From assembly GCF_000296385.1 (NCBI RefSeq), contig NZ_JH815185.1, forward strand, positions 2,360,021 through 2,424,020: a stretch of DNA of 64,000 nt. The letters are read 5' to 3'. Numbering within the stretch: position 1 is the first letter of the stretch; each line of letters starts with the position of its first letter. This DNA is from Lachnoanaerobaculum sp. OBRC5-5. GTDB lineage: Bacteria > Bacillota > Clostridia > Lachnospirales > Lachnospiraceae. This document shows, one piece after another, positions 28,083 through 36,684 of this stretch. The notes beneath the pieces are model-generated. The model was not told where the DNA came from. It did not search any database and saw only the letters and a program-made list of their open reading frames with translations. The position numbers were made by a program, and so were the translations under genes.

Positions 28083-29195
28083 TTAGTTTGTAATTGTAAG
28101 CTCTGTTTCCTTATCAAAGATATGAACCTTTTCCATATCAAGAGCGAACTTGGCATGGTCGCCTGTTCTAAGATTTGTTCTTGGATTTACTCTTGCTGTC
28201 ATCTGGAAGCCTTCTACATCAAAGTATAGGAATACTTCTGCACCTAAGAGCTCATAAACTTTGATATCGGATTCGATAACGCTGTCAGGTGAGCTGTTGA
28301 TAAAGAGCTCGGAATCATGCATATCCTCAGGACGAATACCTATTACTACAGTCTTACCGTTGTAAGAACCGTCTTTGAACTTGGCAATCTTTGAGATAGG
28401 AAGCTTAAGTGTATTTGCTCCGACCTTTAAGAATACATCCTCACCTCTGTTCTCAACAACTGCATCCATGAAGTTCATCTGTGGTGAACCGATGAATCCT
28501 GCAACGAAGAGATTGCAAGGAGCATTGTAAAGATTTGCAGGAGAATCAACCTGCTGTACAATACCGTCCTTCATAACTACGATTCTTGTACCGAGTGTCA
28601 TAGCCTCTGTCTGGTCATGAGTAACGTAGATGATAGTAGCACCGAGTCTCTGATGAAGCTTTGAAATCTCGATACGCATCTGTACTCTAAGTTTTGCATC
28701 AAGGTTTGAAAGAGGCTCATCCATAAGGAATACCTTAGGATTACGAACGATAGCACGTCCCATCGCAACTCTCTGTCTCTGACCGCCTGAAAGAGCCTTT
28801 GGCTTTCTGTCAAGGAGCTTCTCAAGGTCAAGTATTCTTGCAGCTTCACGAACAAGTCTGTCTATCTCATCTTTAGGTCTCTTACGAAGCTTAAGGCCGA
28901 ATGCCATATTGTCATATACTGACATATGTGGATAAAGAGCATAGTTCTGGAAAACCATGGCGATATCTCTGTCCTTAGGCTCAACATCGTTAACTACCTT
29001 GCCGTCGATCTCAAGTGTACCGCCTGAGATATCCTCGAGTCCTGCAATCATACGAAGTGTTGTAGACTTACCACAACCTGAAGGTCCTACAAAGATGATG
29101 AACTCTTTGTCTGCGATTTCAAGGTTGAAATCCTGAACAGCCTTAAAACCGTTAGGATAAACTTTTTCAATATTCTTTAATGATAAACTAGCCAT
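28083..29195 (-). CDS. msmK: Carbohydrate ABC transporter ATPase (MsmK/UgpC type)
   Basis: 370 aa, full length for CUT1 ATPases. Walker A is GPSGCGKST, the Q loop MVFQNYALYPHMSVYDN, the signature LSGGQRQRVAMGRAI, Walker B VFLMDEPLSNLDAKLR, and the H loop YVTHDQTEAMT. The C-terminal OB/TOBE domain carries GIRPEDM and the family's closing strands. The CUT1 operon that diverges from it (29441-34536) has permeases but no ATPase, so this protein very probably energises it and may serve other CUT1 importers. The ribosome site is TAGGAGGC. Confidence 0.95.
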   Translation of the reverse strand: MASLSLKNIEKVYPNGFKAVQDFNLEIADKEFIIFVGPSGCGKSTTLRMIAGLEDISGGTLEIDGKVVNDVEPKDRDIAMVFQNYALYPHMSVYDNMAFGLKLRKRPKDEIDRLVREAARILDLEKLLDRKPKALSGGQRQRVAMGRAIVRNPKVFLMDEPLSNLDAKLRVQMRIEISKLHQRLGATIIYVTHDQTEAMTLGTRIVVMKDGIVQQVDSPANLYNAPCNLFVAGFIGSPQMNFMDAVVENRGEDVFLKVGANTLKLPISKIAKFKDGSYNGKTVVIGIRPEDMHDSELFINSSPDSVIESDIKVYELLGAEVFLYFDVEGFQMTARVNPRTNLRTGDHAKFALDMEKVHIFDKETELTITN

Positions 29196-29231
29196 ATTGC
29201 CTCCTAAAATTTATACGAATTTTATGTCTCA

Positions 29232-29260
29232 AGTATATTAGATAAAGCGTAGGCTTTCAA
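29232..29260 (-). promoter_or_regulatory. Promoter of msmK
   Basis: On the minus strand TTGAAA (29260-29255), 17 bp, then TATACT (29237-29232). Confidence 0.65.
29244..29257. promoter_or_regulatory. Inverted repeat within the msmK promoter
   Basis: AAAGC-GTAG-GCTTT is a 5-4-5 palindrome lying in the spacer and touching the -35 box of msmK, the position expected for a repressor site. No LacI/MalR-type gene is in the window. Confidence 0.4.
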
Positions 29261-29291
29261 TCGCATGCATGACCAAAAATACATAGCTTCT

Positions 29292-29308
29292 TTCGTTAAA
29301 ATAACGAA
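29292..29308. promoter_or_regulatory. Palindrome between the divergent msmK and GH13 promoters
   Basis: TTCGTTA-AAA-TAACGAA is a perfect 7-3-7 repeat. It is ~31 bp upstream of the msmK -35 and ~21 bp upstream of the GH13 -35, well placed for one protein to control both directions. Confidence 0.55.
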
Positions 29309-29329
29309 TTGAAAAAGTGCCCTATATGA

Positions 29330-29358
29330 TTTACATAAAATCGGCATTGTGCTATGCT
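29330..29358 (+). promoter_or_regulatory. Promoter of the maltodextrin operon
   Basis: TTTACA (29330-29335), 17 bp, TATGCT (29353-29358), about 82 nt before the GH13 start. Confidence 0.55.
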
Positions 29359-29440
29359 AAGAAAAATATATCGACCGTAAAAAACTTAATATGATAAAGG
29401 AAGTATACGATAGGTGTAAATAATATAGCGAGGTAAGAAA

Positions 29441-31105
29441 ATGAAGAAGGCATGGTGGAAGGAAGCGGTAGTATACCAGATATATCCGAGAAGCTTTTGT
29501 GACAGCAACGGAGACGGAATAGGCGATTTAAACGGTATTACAAGTAAACTTGACTATTTAAAAGAGCTTGGAATAGATGTGATATGGCTCTCACCCGTAT
29601 ATAAGTCACCAAATGATGACAACGGATATGATATCAGCGATTATGAGGATATAATGACCGAGTTCGGTAATATGGACGACTTTGACAAGATGCTCGCCGC
29701 TGCGCATGAGAGAGGCATCAAGATAGTGATGGACCTTGTGGTAAATCATACATCGGATGAGCATCCATGGTTTGTGGAGAGCCGCAGTTCAAAGGATAAT
29801 GAAAAGAGGGATTATTATATCTGGAAGGAAGGCAAAGACGGTAAAGAGCCTACCAACTGGGGTTCCGCATTCTCCGGCCCGGCATGGAAGTATGATGAGA
29901 AAACGGATATGTATTATCTGCATCTTTTCTCTGTAAAGCAGCCGGATTTGAATTGGGAAAATCCTAAGGTCAGAAAAGAAGTATTTGATATGATGACAAG
30001 ATGGTGCGAAAAGGGCATCGATGGTTTCAGAATGGATGTTATAAGTCTTATATCAAAGCCTGAAGGATATCCTGATGCAAAGGTAGTCGGACTTTACGGA
30101 GATATGAACATCTGTGCAAACGGACCTAAGGTACATGATTATCTCAAAGAGATGAATGAAAAGGTGCTTTCAAAGTTTGATATTATGACTGTCGGAGAGA
30201 CTGCAGGCGTTACGCTTGATGAGGCGAAAAAGTATGCAAACAGTGAGGGCAGTGAGCTCAACATGGTATTCCAGTTTGAACATATGGGGCTTGACGGTGA
30301 AGGAGACTTCAAATGGTCAACAAAGCACATCCCGCTTGTACCTTTAAAGGAGAATCTTACAAAGTGGCAGCTGGGACTTGATGAAGTGGCATGGAACAGC
30401 TTATATTTTTGTAATCATGACCAGCCGAGAATCGTATCAAGGCTTGGTGATGACAGTGACGAGTTCAGAGAGGTTTCTGCAAAGTGCATAGCTACCTGTC
30501 TACATATGATGCAGGGTACACCTTATGTATATCAGGGTGAGGAGCTCGGTATGACAAATACCGTGTTCAAGTCTGTAGACGATTTCAGAGACCTTGAATC
30601 AATCAATGCATATAGGGAGCTTATAGAGAGCGGTCTATATACTAAGGAAGATATGTTCCCGAAGATTGCACACAAGAGCAGAGACAATGCAAGAACTCCT
30701 ATGCAGTGGGATGCAAGCGAGAATGCAGGTTTTACTACAGGAACACCTTGGATAGCCGTTAATCCGAACTATAAAAAGATCAATGTGGCGGATCAGTTAA
30801 AGAGAGAAGACTCCGTATTTAACTATTATAAGAAACTCATCAGACTCAGAAAAGAAAATGAGATAATAGTATACGGAAATTATGAACTCTTACTTCCGGA
30901 AGATGAAAATATTTTTGCATATGTAAGAAGTCTTGACGGAAAGAAACTTTTAACAGTGTGCAACTTCAGTAAGAGCGAGCAAAAATTTGACTTCCAAGGC
31001 TATGAAAATGCCGAGGTTCTGATATCAAATTATAACAGAGATGCCAGGAAAGACGGCATATTAAAGCCATATGAGGTGACTGTTTTATTACTTGAAAATA
31101 CATGA
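29441..31105 (+). CDS. GH13 oligo-1,6-glucosidase / dextran glucosidase type
   Basis: 554 aa, the normal length for GH13 subfamily 31 enzymes. The catalytic triad is the nucleophile Asp199 (GFRMDVI), acid/base Glu253 (MTVGETAG) and Asp327 (FCNHDQPR). Conserved region I is MDLVVNHTSDEHPW. The residue after the nucleophile is Val200, which in characterised relatives goes with alpha-1,6 cleavage (isomaltose, panose, isomaltooligosaccharides). No signal peptide, so it is cytoplasmic and acts on imported sugars. First gene of the ABC/GH77 operon, reading away from msmK. Confidence 0.93.
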   Translation: MKKAWWKEAVVYQIYPRSFCDSNGDGIGDLNGITSKLDYLKELGIDVIWLSPVYKSPNDDNGYDISDYEDIMTEFGNMDDFDKMLAAAHERGIKIVMDLVVNHTSDEHPWFVESRSSKDNEKRDYYIWKEGKDGKEPTNWGSAFSGPAWKYDEKTDMYYLHLFSVKQPDLNWENPKVRKEVFDMMTRWCEKGIDGFRMDVISLISKPEGYPDAKVVGLYGDMNICANGPKVHDYLKEMNEKVLSKFDIMTVGETAGVTLDEAKKYANSEGSELNMVFQFEHMGLDGEGDFKWSTKHIPLVPLKENLTKWQLGLDEVAWNSLYFCNHDQPRIVSRLGDDSDEFREVSAKCIATCLHMMQGTPYVYQGEELGMTNTVFKSVDDFRDLESINAYRELIESGLYTKEDMFPKIAHKSRDNARTPMQWDASENAGFTTGTPWIAVNPNYKKINVADQLKREDSVFNYYKKLIRLRKENEIIVYGNYELLLPEDENIFAYVRSLDGKKLLTVCNFSKSEQKFDFQGYENAEVLISNYNRDARKDGILKPYEVTVLLLENT

Positions 31106-31161
31106 AAAACGTGATAAAATGTTGACAAATATAATAAAGATACTCAATGGAGGAGAATAAA

Positions 31162-32514
31162 ATGAAAAAAAGATTCTTGAGTGTTGCGGCAGGTGTTTTA
31201 GCCGTATCTGCTATCTTGGCAGGTTGCGGTTCAGGTGCTGCAAAGAGCGACGGCGGTGCAGATAATCAGAGCAGTGCTGCAGAGACTAAGGCAGGCGAGA
31301 GCAAGGCCGACAGTGCTGCAAGCGGAGATGCCCTTAGACTTATCAACGGTAAGATTGAGATCGATGCGCAGTTAAAGAAGGCTGCAGAGAAGTTCAAAGA
31401 GAAGACCGGACAGGAAGTTGTTATCGAGTCACTTGGTGGCGGTGTTGATATCCAGGGTCAGATAAAGAGCTACAAGGCTGCCGACAATATGCCTGATTTG
31501 TTCGTTATCGGTGGTGACGGAGATTACGCTAACTGGACAGATATGGTTGCGGATCTTAGCGATACAGAGTTTGCAAAGAATACGGACTTTGCTTACAAGG
31601 ATAAGACAACAGGTAAGGTTGTAGGTTTCCCATATGCAGTAGAGGGATATGGAATCACATACAATGCCGATATCTTGGAGAAGGCAGGTATCGATCCTGC
31701 AACACTTAAAAACTATGATGCTTTCAAGGCCGCTTTTGAGAAGCTTGACGGCATGAAGGATGAGCTTGGTATTCAGGCTGTAGCATCAGTTGCCGCAGAG
31801 GCAGGACAGATGTATTGGTCAACAGGTAACCACTTATTCGGTTATTACTATACAGGTGGTCTTGAGAGAGGCGACAACAAGTATTTTGATATGGCAATGA
31901 AGGGTGAGCTTGATGATGAGAGACTTGGTGAGTTTGCCGATATGACAGAGCTTCTTTTCAAGTATGCAGATCCACAGGTACTTGTTTCAGGAACATATGA
32001 TGACCAGTTGGCACTTTGGGCACAGGGTAAGACAGCATTTATTACACAGGGTAACTGGATTGATCCTTCACTCCCAACATACAATGTGTCATTTAAGGCA
32101 GGTCTTTTACCGCTTGCTTTCACAAAGTCAGATATGACAAGAATCCTTGCTGACTGCCCGTCATGGTGGTGTGTATATAAGGACGGTAAGAATGTAGAAG
32201 GTGCTAAGGCTTTCCTTGACTTCCTTGCTACAGATCCTGATGCACAGGAGATTCTTGTAAAAGAAGCAGGTATGATTTCACCATATAAGACAAGTACAAT
32301 AGAGCCTGAGACTCCACTTGCGGTTAGCCTTAAGAAGTATGTAGATGCAGGTGAGACATCTTCATGGGCATGGTCAAATATGCCTGAAGGACTTGCACAG
32401 AACGCACTTGGACTTGTATTTGATTCATTTGCAAAGGGAAGCATTACAAGAGATGATTTTGTAACTTTGATGAAGTCAACAATGGCTGACTACATAGCAA
32501 ACAATAAGAAATAA
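31162..32514 (+). CDS. Maltodextrin-type ABC substrate-binding lipoprotein (CUT1)
   Basis: 450 aa from the ATG at 31162, which follows GGAGGAG; the ATG at 31147 overlaps that site. A lipobox LAGC anchors it, then a Ser/Ala/Glu-rich tether (about 24-60). The SBP_bac_1 fold is visible: KFKEKTGQEVVIESLGGG, VGFPYAVEGYGITYNADILE, GKTAFITQGNWID and the C-terminal AKAFLDFLATDPDAQ. Neighbours (GH13, two permeases, GH77) point to malto- or isomaltooligosaccharides. A strong terminator follows and should make it the most abundant product of the operon. Confidence 0.93.
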   Translation: MKKRFLSVAAGVLAVSAILAGCGSGAAKSDGGADNQSSAAETKAGESKADSAASGDALRLINGKIEIDAQLKKAAEKFKEKTGQEVVIESLGGGVDIQGQIKSYKAADNMPDLFVIGGDGDYANWTDMVADLSDTEFAKNTDFAYKDKTTGKVVGFPYAVEGYGITYNADILEKAGIDPATLKNYDAFKAAFEKLDGMKDELGIQAVASVAAEAGQMYWSTGNHLFGYYYTGGLERGDNKYFDMAMKGELDDERLGEFADMTELLFKYADPQVLVSGTYDDQLALWAQGKTAFITQGNWIDPSLPTYNVSFKAGLLPLAFTKSDMTRILADCPSWWCVYKDGKNVEGAKAFLDFLATDPDAQEILVKEAGMISPYKTSTIEPETPLAVSLKKYVDAGETSSWAWSNMPEGLAQNALGLVFDSFAKGSITRDDFVTLMKSTMADYIANNKK

Positions 32515-32565
32515 TATTTTTAAAATGCTTCGCAAATTATAGAACAGCGAGTCTTTGAAGTTTTG

Positions 32566-32595
32566 ATGGCGACTTTTTAAAGTCGCCATTTTTTT
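32566..32595 (+). terminator. Intra-operon intrinsic terminator between binding protein and permeases
   Basis: ATGGCGACTTT/AAAGTCGCCAT is a perfect 11-bp stem with a TT loop and seven T. Some read-through must reach the permeases, since I see no clear promoter in the 43 nt left before the next start. Confidence 0.88.
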
Positions 32596-32638
32596 ATAGA
32601 AAGATTTTTTAAACTAAGTTTATTGAAAGGAGTGAAAA

Positions 32639-33676
32639 TTGAATACAGATAAGAAAATAATTCCTTTGGCAATGCTGGCTCTTGGAGCAATACTTACAAT
32701 TTATGCATTGATTTTAGACTTGACCGGGGCTACAGGAGAGCTTAGAGGATATATACTTATTTTGGGTGTTATTTTACTCATATTGGGCGTATTTAAAATG
32801 CCACATAAGAAGCACACAAAGATAGTAAATATGGTATTTTTATTTCCGATGGTATTTACTTTTGCAGTGACGGTTATAATTCCGTTTATTTTGGGTATTA
32901 TATATTCATTTACAGATTGGAACGGAATACAGGTTACAAGATTTGTCGGATTTGAAAATTACATTACAATGTTTAAGCAGTCGGACTATGTATATTCATT
33001 TGTAATTACACTTATATATACAGTTATAAATATGGTTTTGGTTAATGTTGTCGGATTTGTGCTGGCACTTGTATGCTCATCAAAGATAAAGGGTACATCA
33101 TTTTTCCGTTCAGCTTACTTTTTACCGAACCTGATTGGTGGTCTTGTACTCGGTTATGTATGGCAATTTATCTTCAATAAGGTATTTACAACGATATTTG
33201 CAGGTTCATTGTCAATGCTTACAGATGCCAACCTTGCACTGCTTGCGATTTTGATAGTAAATACATGGCAGTATGCCGGATATATAATGCTTATTTATCT
33301 TACAGGTCTTCAGACTGTACCGAAGGATGTACTTGAGGCATCCGGTGTTGATGGAGCTTCAGCACTTACAACACTGTTTAAAATAAAAATACCGATGATT
33401 GCAAATACATTTACAGTATGTATATTCCTTACATTGGTAAACTCATTTAAGCAGTTTGACTTAAACCTTGCGATAACAAACGGTGCACCGAGCCGTATTA
33501 TGGGACCGAAGATTATTCAGGCTACAGAGCTTTTGGCTCTTAATATTTATAATACAGCTATCAGAAAGAACAATTATGCTCTTGGTCAGACCAAGGCGGT
33601 TGTATTCTTTATAATACTTGCAGCAGTATCTTTGACACAGGTTGCAATCAGTAAGAAGAGGGAGGTAGAGTTATAA
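32639..33676 (+). CDS. CUT1 sugar ABC permease, MalF-like (TTG start)
   Basis: 345 aa. The start is a TTG at 32639, 7-8 nt after GAAAGGAG; no in-frame ATG or GTG is better placed. Two additional N-terminal helices (about 9-28, 37-54) precede the six-helix permease core. The EAA loop is DVLEASGVDGASALTTLFKIKIPMI. The 1-nt overlap with the next permease (TAATG) implies coupled translation. With the MalG-like partner it should form the heterodimeric channel for the adjacent binding protein. Confidence 0.92.
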   Translation: MNTDKKIIPLAMLALGAILTIYALILDLTGATGELRGYILILGVILLILGVFKMPHKKHTKIVNMVFLFPMVFTFAVTVIIPFILGIIYSFTDWNGIQVTRFVGFENYITMFKQSDYVYSFVITLIYTVINMVLVNVVGFVLALVCSSKIKGTSFFRSAYFLPNLIGGLVLGYVWQFIFNKVFTTIFAGSLSMLTDANLALLAILIVNTWQYAGYIMLIYLTGLQTVPKDVLEASGVDGASALTTLFKIKIPMIANTFTVCIFLTLVNSFKQFDLNLAITNGAPSRIMGPKIIQATELLALNIYNTAIRKNNYALGQTKAVVFFIILAAVSLTQVAISKKREVEL

Positions 33677-34536
33677 TGAAGGCACAGAAAACAAGAAATT
33701 TAATCGGCAGTATTATAGGCTTTATTATCGCATTCTTTATACTATGCCCTTTCTTCCTGGTAATTATAAACTCTGCAAAAACCAGTGCGGATATAGTAAT
33801 AAGTCCTATATCTTTACCTAAGAACTGGGGACAGATGCTTGCAAACTTTAAGGGTGTTATAAACAATGACAACTTCAGTTATTGGAGCTCTTTCAGAAGC
33901 TCTTTGATAATTACAGTGGTTTCACTTGTGCTTTTGACATTGTTCTCATCAATGGCTGCATGGGTACTCAGCCGACATCATAAAGAGGGTTGGTCAAACT
34001 TCATCTTTATGATGTTTGTAGCGGCTATGGTTATTCCTTTCCAGGTAGTTATGCTTCCTATACTTACAGTTTTCAAGAATATAGGAAACTTTACAGGAAT
34101 ACAGATGCTTTCAAGCTATAAGGGTGTAGTATTTGCTTACCTCGGCTTTGGAGGTTCCATGTCAATATTTGTATTGCACGGATTTATAAAGGGTATTCCA
34201 AAGGAGCTTGAGGAGGCTGCATGGATTGACGGTTGCTCTCCTGAAGGCACATTCTTCAGAATAATAATGCCTCTTCTTCGTCCGGTACAGATGACGGTTC
34301 TTATACTGAACGGGTTGTGGATATGGAATGACTATTTGCTTCCGTCCATTATGCTTGGACTTAACGGTAAGATTAAAACACTGCCTATCGCGGTAAGCAG
34401 CTTTGTAGGCTCTTATGTAAAGCAGTGGGATTTGATTCTTAGCGCCGCATTCCTTGCTATGATTCCTATAGTATTATTATTCCTGATTGCTCAAAAGCAG
34501 ATTATTCAGGGAATGGTAGACGGAGCTATTAAATAA
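33676..34536 (+). CDS. CUT1 sugar ABC permease, MalG-like
   Basis: 286 aa with six hydrophobic segments. The EAA loop is KELEEAAWIDGCSPEGTFFRIIMP, followed by NGLWIWNDYLLPSIML. Its start overlaps the MalF-like stop by one base. The C-terminal KQIIQGMVDGAIK is the standard end of MalG relatives. No ATPase is encoded downstream, hence the proposed dependence on the divergent msmK. Confidence 0.94.
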   Translation: MKAQKTRNLIGSIIGFIIAFFILCPFFLVIINSAKTSADIVISPISLPKNWGQMLANFKGVINNDNFSYWSSFRSSLIITVVSLVLLTLFSSMAAWVLSRHHKEGWSNFIFMMFVAAMVIPFQVVMLPILTVFKNIGNFTGIQMLSSYKGVVFAYLGFGGSMSIFVLHGFIKGIPKELEEAAWIDGCSPEGTFFRIIMPLLRPVQMTVLILNGLWIWNDYLLPSIMLGLNGKIKTLPIAVSSFVGSYVKQWDLILSAAFLAMIPIVLLFLIAQKQIIQGMVDGAIK

Positions 34537-34564
34537 GATTTTAAATGGGTAAACCCTAAATATG

Positions 34565-34592
34565 AGCCATGCGAATCCGATTTTGCATGGCT
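34565..34592 (+). other. Hairpin between malG-like gene and malQ
   Basis: AGCCATGC/GCATGGCT, an 8-bp perfect stem with a 12-nt loop. It has no U-tract, so it is more likely an mRNA-stability or processing element than a terminator. Confidence 0.5.
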
Positions 34593-34612
34593 TAAAAAAT
34601 AAGGAGGAGAAA

Positions 34613-36106
34613 ATGAGAAAAAGTGGAATATTACTTCATATAAGCAGCCTTCCCGGTAAATATGGAATAGGAAGTTTTGGAAAAGCTGCATATCACTTTG
34701 TTGACAAGTTAAAAGAGGCAAAGCAATCATTCTGGCAGATACTGCCTCTTGGAGCCACAGGATACGGAGATTCGCCATACCAGTCATTTTCTACATTTGC
34801 AGGAAATCCGTACTTTATAGATCTTGAACAGCTTATAGAAGAAGGACTTTTGACCAAAAAGGAATGTGACGGTGTAGATTTCGGTACAGACTTAAAGAGA
34901 GTGGACTATAAAAAGCTTTATGACGGCAGATTTGATCTTTTACATAAGGCATATGAGAGAGCTAAAGTTTATGAAGATGATAAATTTGCAGATTTTGTTT
35001 ATGAGAATTCCAAATGGCTCTGGGATTATGCACTCTTTATGGCGATTAAAGACTATTTTAACGGAGAGCCTTTTAGTACCTGGCCTAAGGATATAAGAGA
35101 AAGATATGATTATGCTATCAATTATTATAGGGAGAAGCTTTACTTTGATATAGAATTTTATCAGTTCCTACAATATAAATTTGATGAACAGTGGAAGAAA
35201 TTAAAAGCATATGCCAATGAAAACGGTATAGAGATTATCGGCGATATTCCGATTTATGTGGCTATGGACAGTGCGGACACCTGGGCGCACAGAGAGCTGT
35301 TCCAGATGGATGAAGAGGGTAAGGCTGTAGCGGTGGCAGGTTGTCCGCCTGACGGTTTTGCTCCTGACGGACAGCTTTGGGGAAATCCGCTTTATAATTG
35401 GGGATATCACAGAGATACAGGATATAAATGGTGGATAAAGAGACTTGGAAAAAATTTTGAAAACTATGATGTTATCAGAATAGATCATTTCAGAGGATTT
35501 GATGAATACTATTCCATCCCTGCAGAGAATGAGACTGCGGCAGGCGGTCACTGGGAGAAGGGTCCGGGTATTGAACTTTTCAATAAGATAAGGGAAAGAC
35601 TTGGTGACTGTAAGCTTATAGCGGAGGATCTTGGATATGTGACGGACAGTGTAAGAAGACTTGTAAACGACAGCGGCTATCCCGGAATGAAAGTCCTTGA
35701 ATTTGCTTTCGATTCCAGAGATACGGGAAGCGCAAATGACTACTTACCTCACAATTATACAAGAAACAGCGTGGTATACACCGGAACTCATGACAATGAG
35801 ACTGTGATGGGATGGCTTGATGATATTACGGAAAAAGAGTATGATATGGTGCTTGCATACTTTAATTTAAAGAAGTCCGACAAGAAGACTGAAGTCTGTG
35901 ATGCACTTATCAGAGCGGCAATGGGAAGTGTCTCGGATACCTGCATTATACCTATACAGGACTATCTTCACTATGACCACAGGTACAGAATGAACACACC
36001 TTCCACAATAGGTAAGAACTGGATGTTCAGACTTACAGAGAATGAGATAGATGAGAATACCTGGAAGAATATCAAGTATCTGACAGAGTTATATGGTAGA
36101 GGGTGA
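34613..36106 (+). CDS. malQ: 4-alpha-glucanotransferase (GH77, amylomaltase)
   Basis: 497 aa from the ATG at 34613, which follows AAGGAGGAG; the earlier in-frame ATG at 34562 precedes the hairpin and is rejected. GH77 catalytic motifs are intact: nucleophile Asp in VIRIDHFRGF, Glu in LIAEDLGYVT, Asp in GTHDNETVMGW. The N-terminal RKSGILLHISSLPGKYGIG and PLGATGYGDSPYQSFS are standard. It disproportionates maltodextrins in the cytoplasm, releasing glucose and longer chains. Last gene of the maltodextrin operon. Confidence 0.96.
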   Translation: MRKSGILLHISSLPGKYGIGSFGKAAYHFVDKLKEAKQSFWQILPLGATGYGDSPYQSFSTFAGNPYFIDLEQLIEEGLLTKKECDGVDFGTDLKRVDYKKLYDGRFDLLHKAYERAKVYEDDKFADFVYENSKWLWDYALFMAIKDYFNGEPFSTWPKDIRERYDYAINYYREKLYFDIEFYQFLQYKFDEQWKKLKAYANENGIEIIGDIPIYVAMDSADTWAHRELFQMDEEGKAVAVAGCPPDGFAPDGQLWGNPLYNWGYHRDTGYKWWIKRLGKNFENYDVIRIDHFRGFDEYYSIPAENETAAGGHWEKGPGIELFNKIRERLGDCKLIAEDLGYVTDSVRRLVNDSGYPGMKVLEFAFDSRDTGSANDYLPHNYTRNSVVYTGTHDNETVMGWLDDITEKEYDMVLAYFNLKKSDKKTEVCDALIRAAMGSVSDTCIIPIQDYLHYDHRYRMNTPSTIGKNWMFRLTENEIDENTWKNIKYLTELYGRG

Positions 36107-36157
36107 GAGGTTGGTTTAATAATTCCAATTTAATACTACTAATTATCATATAATTAT

Positions 36158-36170
36158 GGTATAATATACC
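36158..36170 (+). promoter_or_regulatory. Operator palindrome overlapping the antitoxin -10 box
   Basis: GGTATA-A-TATACC, a 6-1-6 palindrome, contains the TATAAT (36160-36165) of the antitoxin gene. Autorepression by Phd/YefM-type antitoxins through such sites is established for the family. Confidence 0.6.
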
Positions 36171-36199
36171 TCATAATATTAAAAAAGGGGGTGAAGATT

Positions 36200-36460
36200 A
36201 TGCCACAAATTATTCCTATTAAAGATTTGAAAAACACTTCAGAGATTTCAGATTTATGCCATAGTACATCAGAACCTGTTTTTATAACAAAAAACGGATA
36301 TGGTGATATGGTAATTATGAGTATTGATACCTTTGAAGGAATATCCAATAAGATGAATATGTATCAAAGTCTTATAAACTCAGAACAGCAAATCAAAGAG
36401 GGAAAAGTACGTGATGCAAGAGAGGCTCTTAATACAGTGAGGAATAAGTATGATTTATAA
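36200..36460 (+). CDS. Phd/YefM-family antitoxin
   Basis: 86 aa from the ATG at 36200, after AAGGGGGTG. The N-terminal DNA-binding/dimer domain is typical (IIPIKDLKNTSEISDLCHST then EPVFITKNGYGDMVIMS). The C-terminal helix (QQIKEGKVRDAREALNTVRN) is the toxin-neutralising tail. The overlapping toxin gene is deleted, so this is an orphan antitoxin that may still repress its own promoter. It lies between malQ and the convergent second GH13 gene. Confidence 0.88.
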   Translation: MPQIIPIKDLKNTSEISDLCHSTSEPVFITKNGYGDMVIMSIDTFEGISNKMNMYQSLINSEQQIKEGKVRDAREALNTVRNKYDL

Positions 36461-36628
36461 TATTATTTTATGAAATCGTTCGAGTATCATGAAGCCAAGG
36501 TCACGGGAATGGATTATGTAATCATATATAAGATCGTTGATAAAAATGTCTATATATTAGGAATTTTTCATACTTTAGAAAATTATGAAAATAAAATAAG
36601 ACTCTTTTGGAAAAAAGATATTTTTTAG
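36450..36628 (+). pseudogene. RelE/ParE-type toxin remnant with internal deletion
   Basis: An ATG overlapping the antitoxin end begins MIYNIIL and stops at 36471-36473. In another frame, 36470-36628 encodes 52 residues ending DYVIIYKIVDKNVYILGIFH then LFWKKDIF. These correspond to the first residues and the last two beta-strands plus tail of a ~95-residue RelE/ParE toxin. The middle ~35-45 codons are missing and the frame is lost. Active-site residues of the deleted part are absent, so no toxin activity is expected. The 52-codon piece could still be translated but has no ribosome site. Confidence 0.75.
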
Positions 36629-36636
36629 CATTAAAA

Positions 36637-36677
36637 AAGAACCTGTCGGGAGGCGTTTATTCCGACAGGTTCTTTTT
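36637..36677. terminator. Bidirectional intrinsic terminator
   Basis: AAGAACCTGTCGG/CCGACAGGTTCTT stem with A and T tracts on both sides. It ends the antitoxin transcript and the convergent GH13 gene. Confidence 0.9.
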
Positions 36678-36684
36678 AATATTT

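Noticed and set aside
29196-29440. CcpA catabolite site (cre)
   Set aside because: No stretch fits the WTGNAANCGNWNNCW pattern well; the palindromes found have different half-sites.
31848-32444. A 198-codon minus-strand frame inside the binding-protein gene
   Set aside because: Opposite strand of a clear SBP_bac_1 protein; no recognisable motif.
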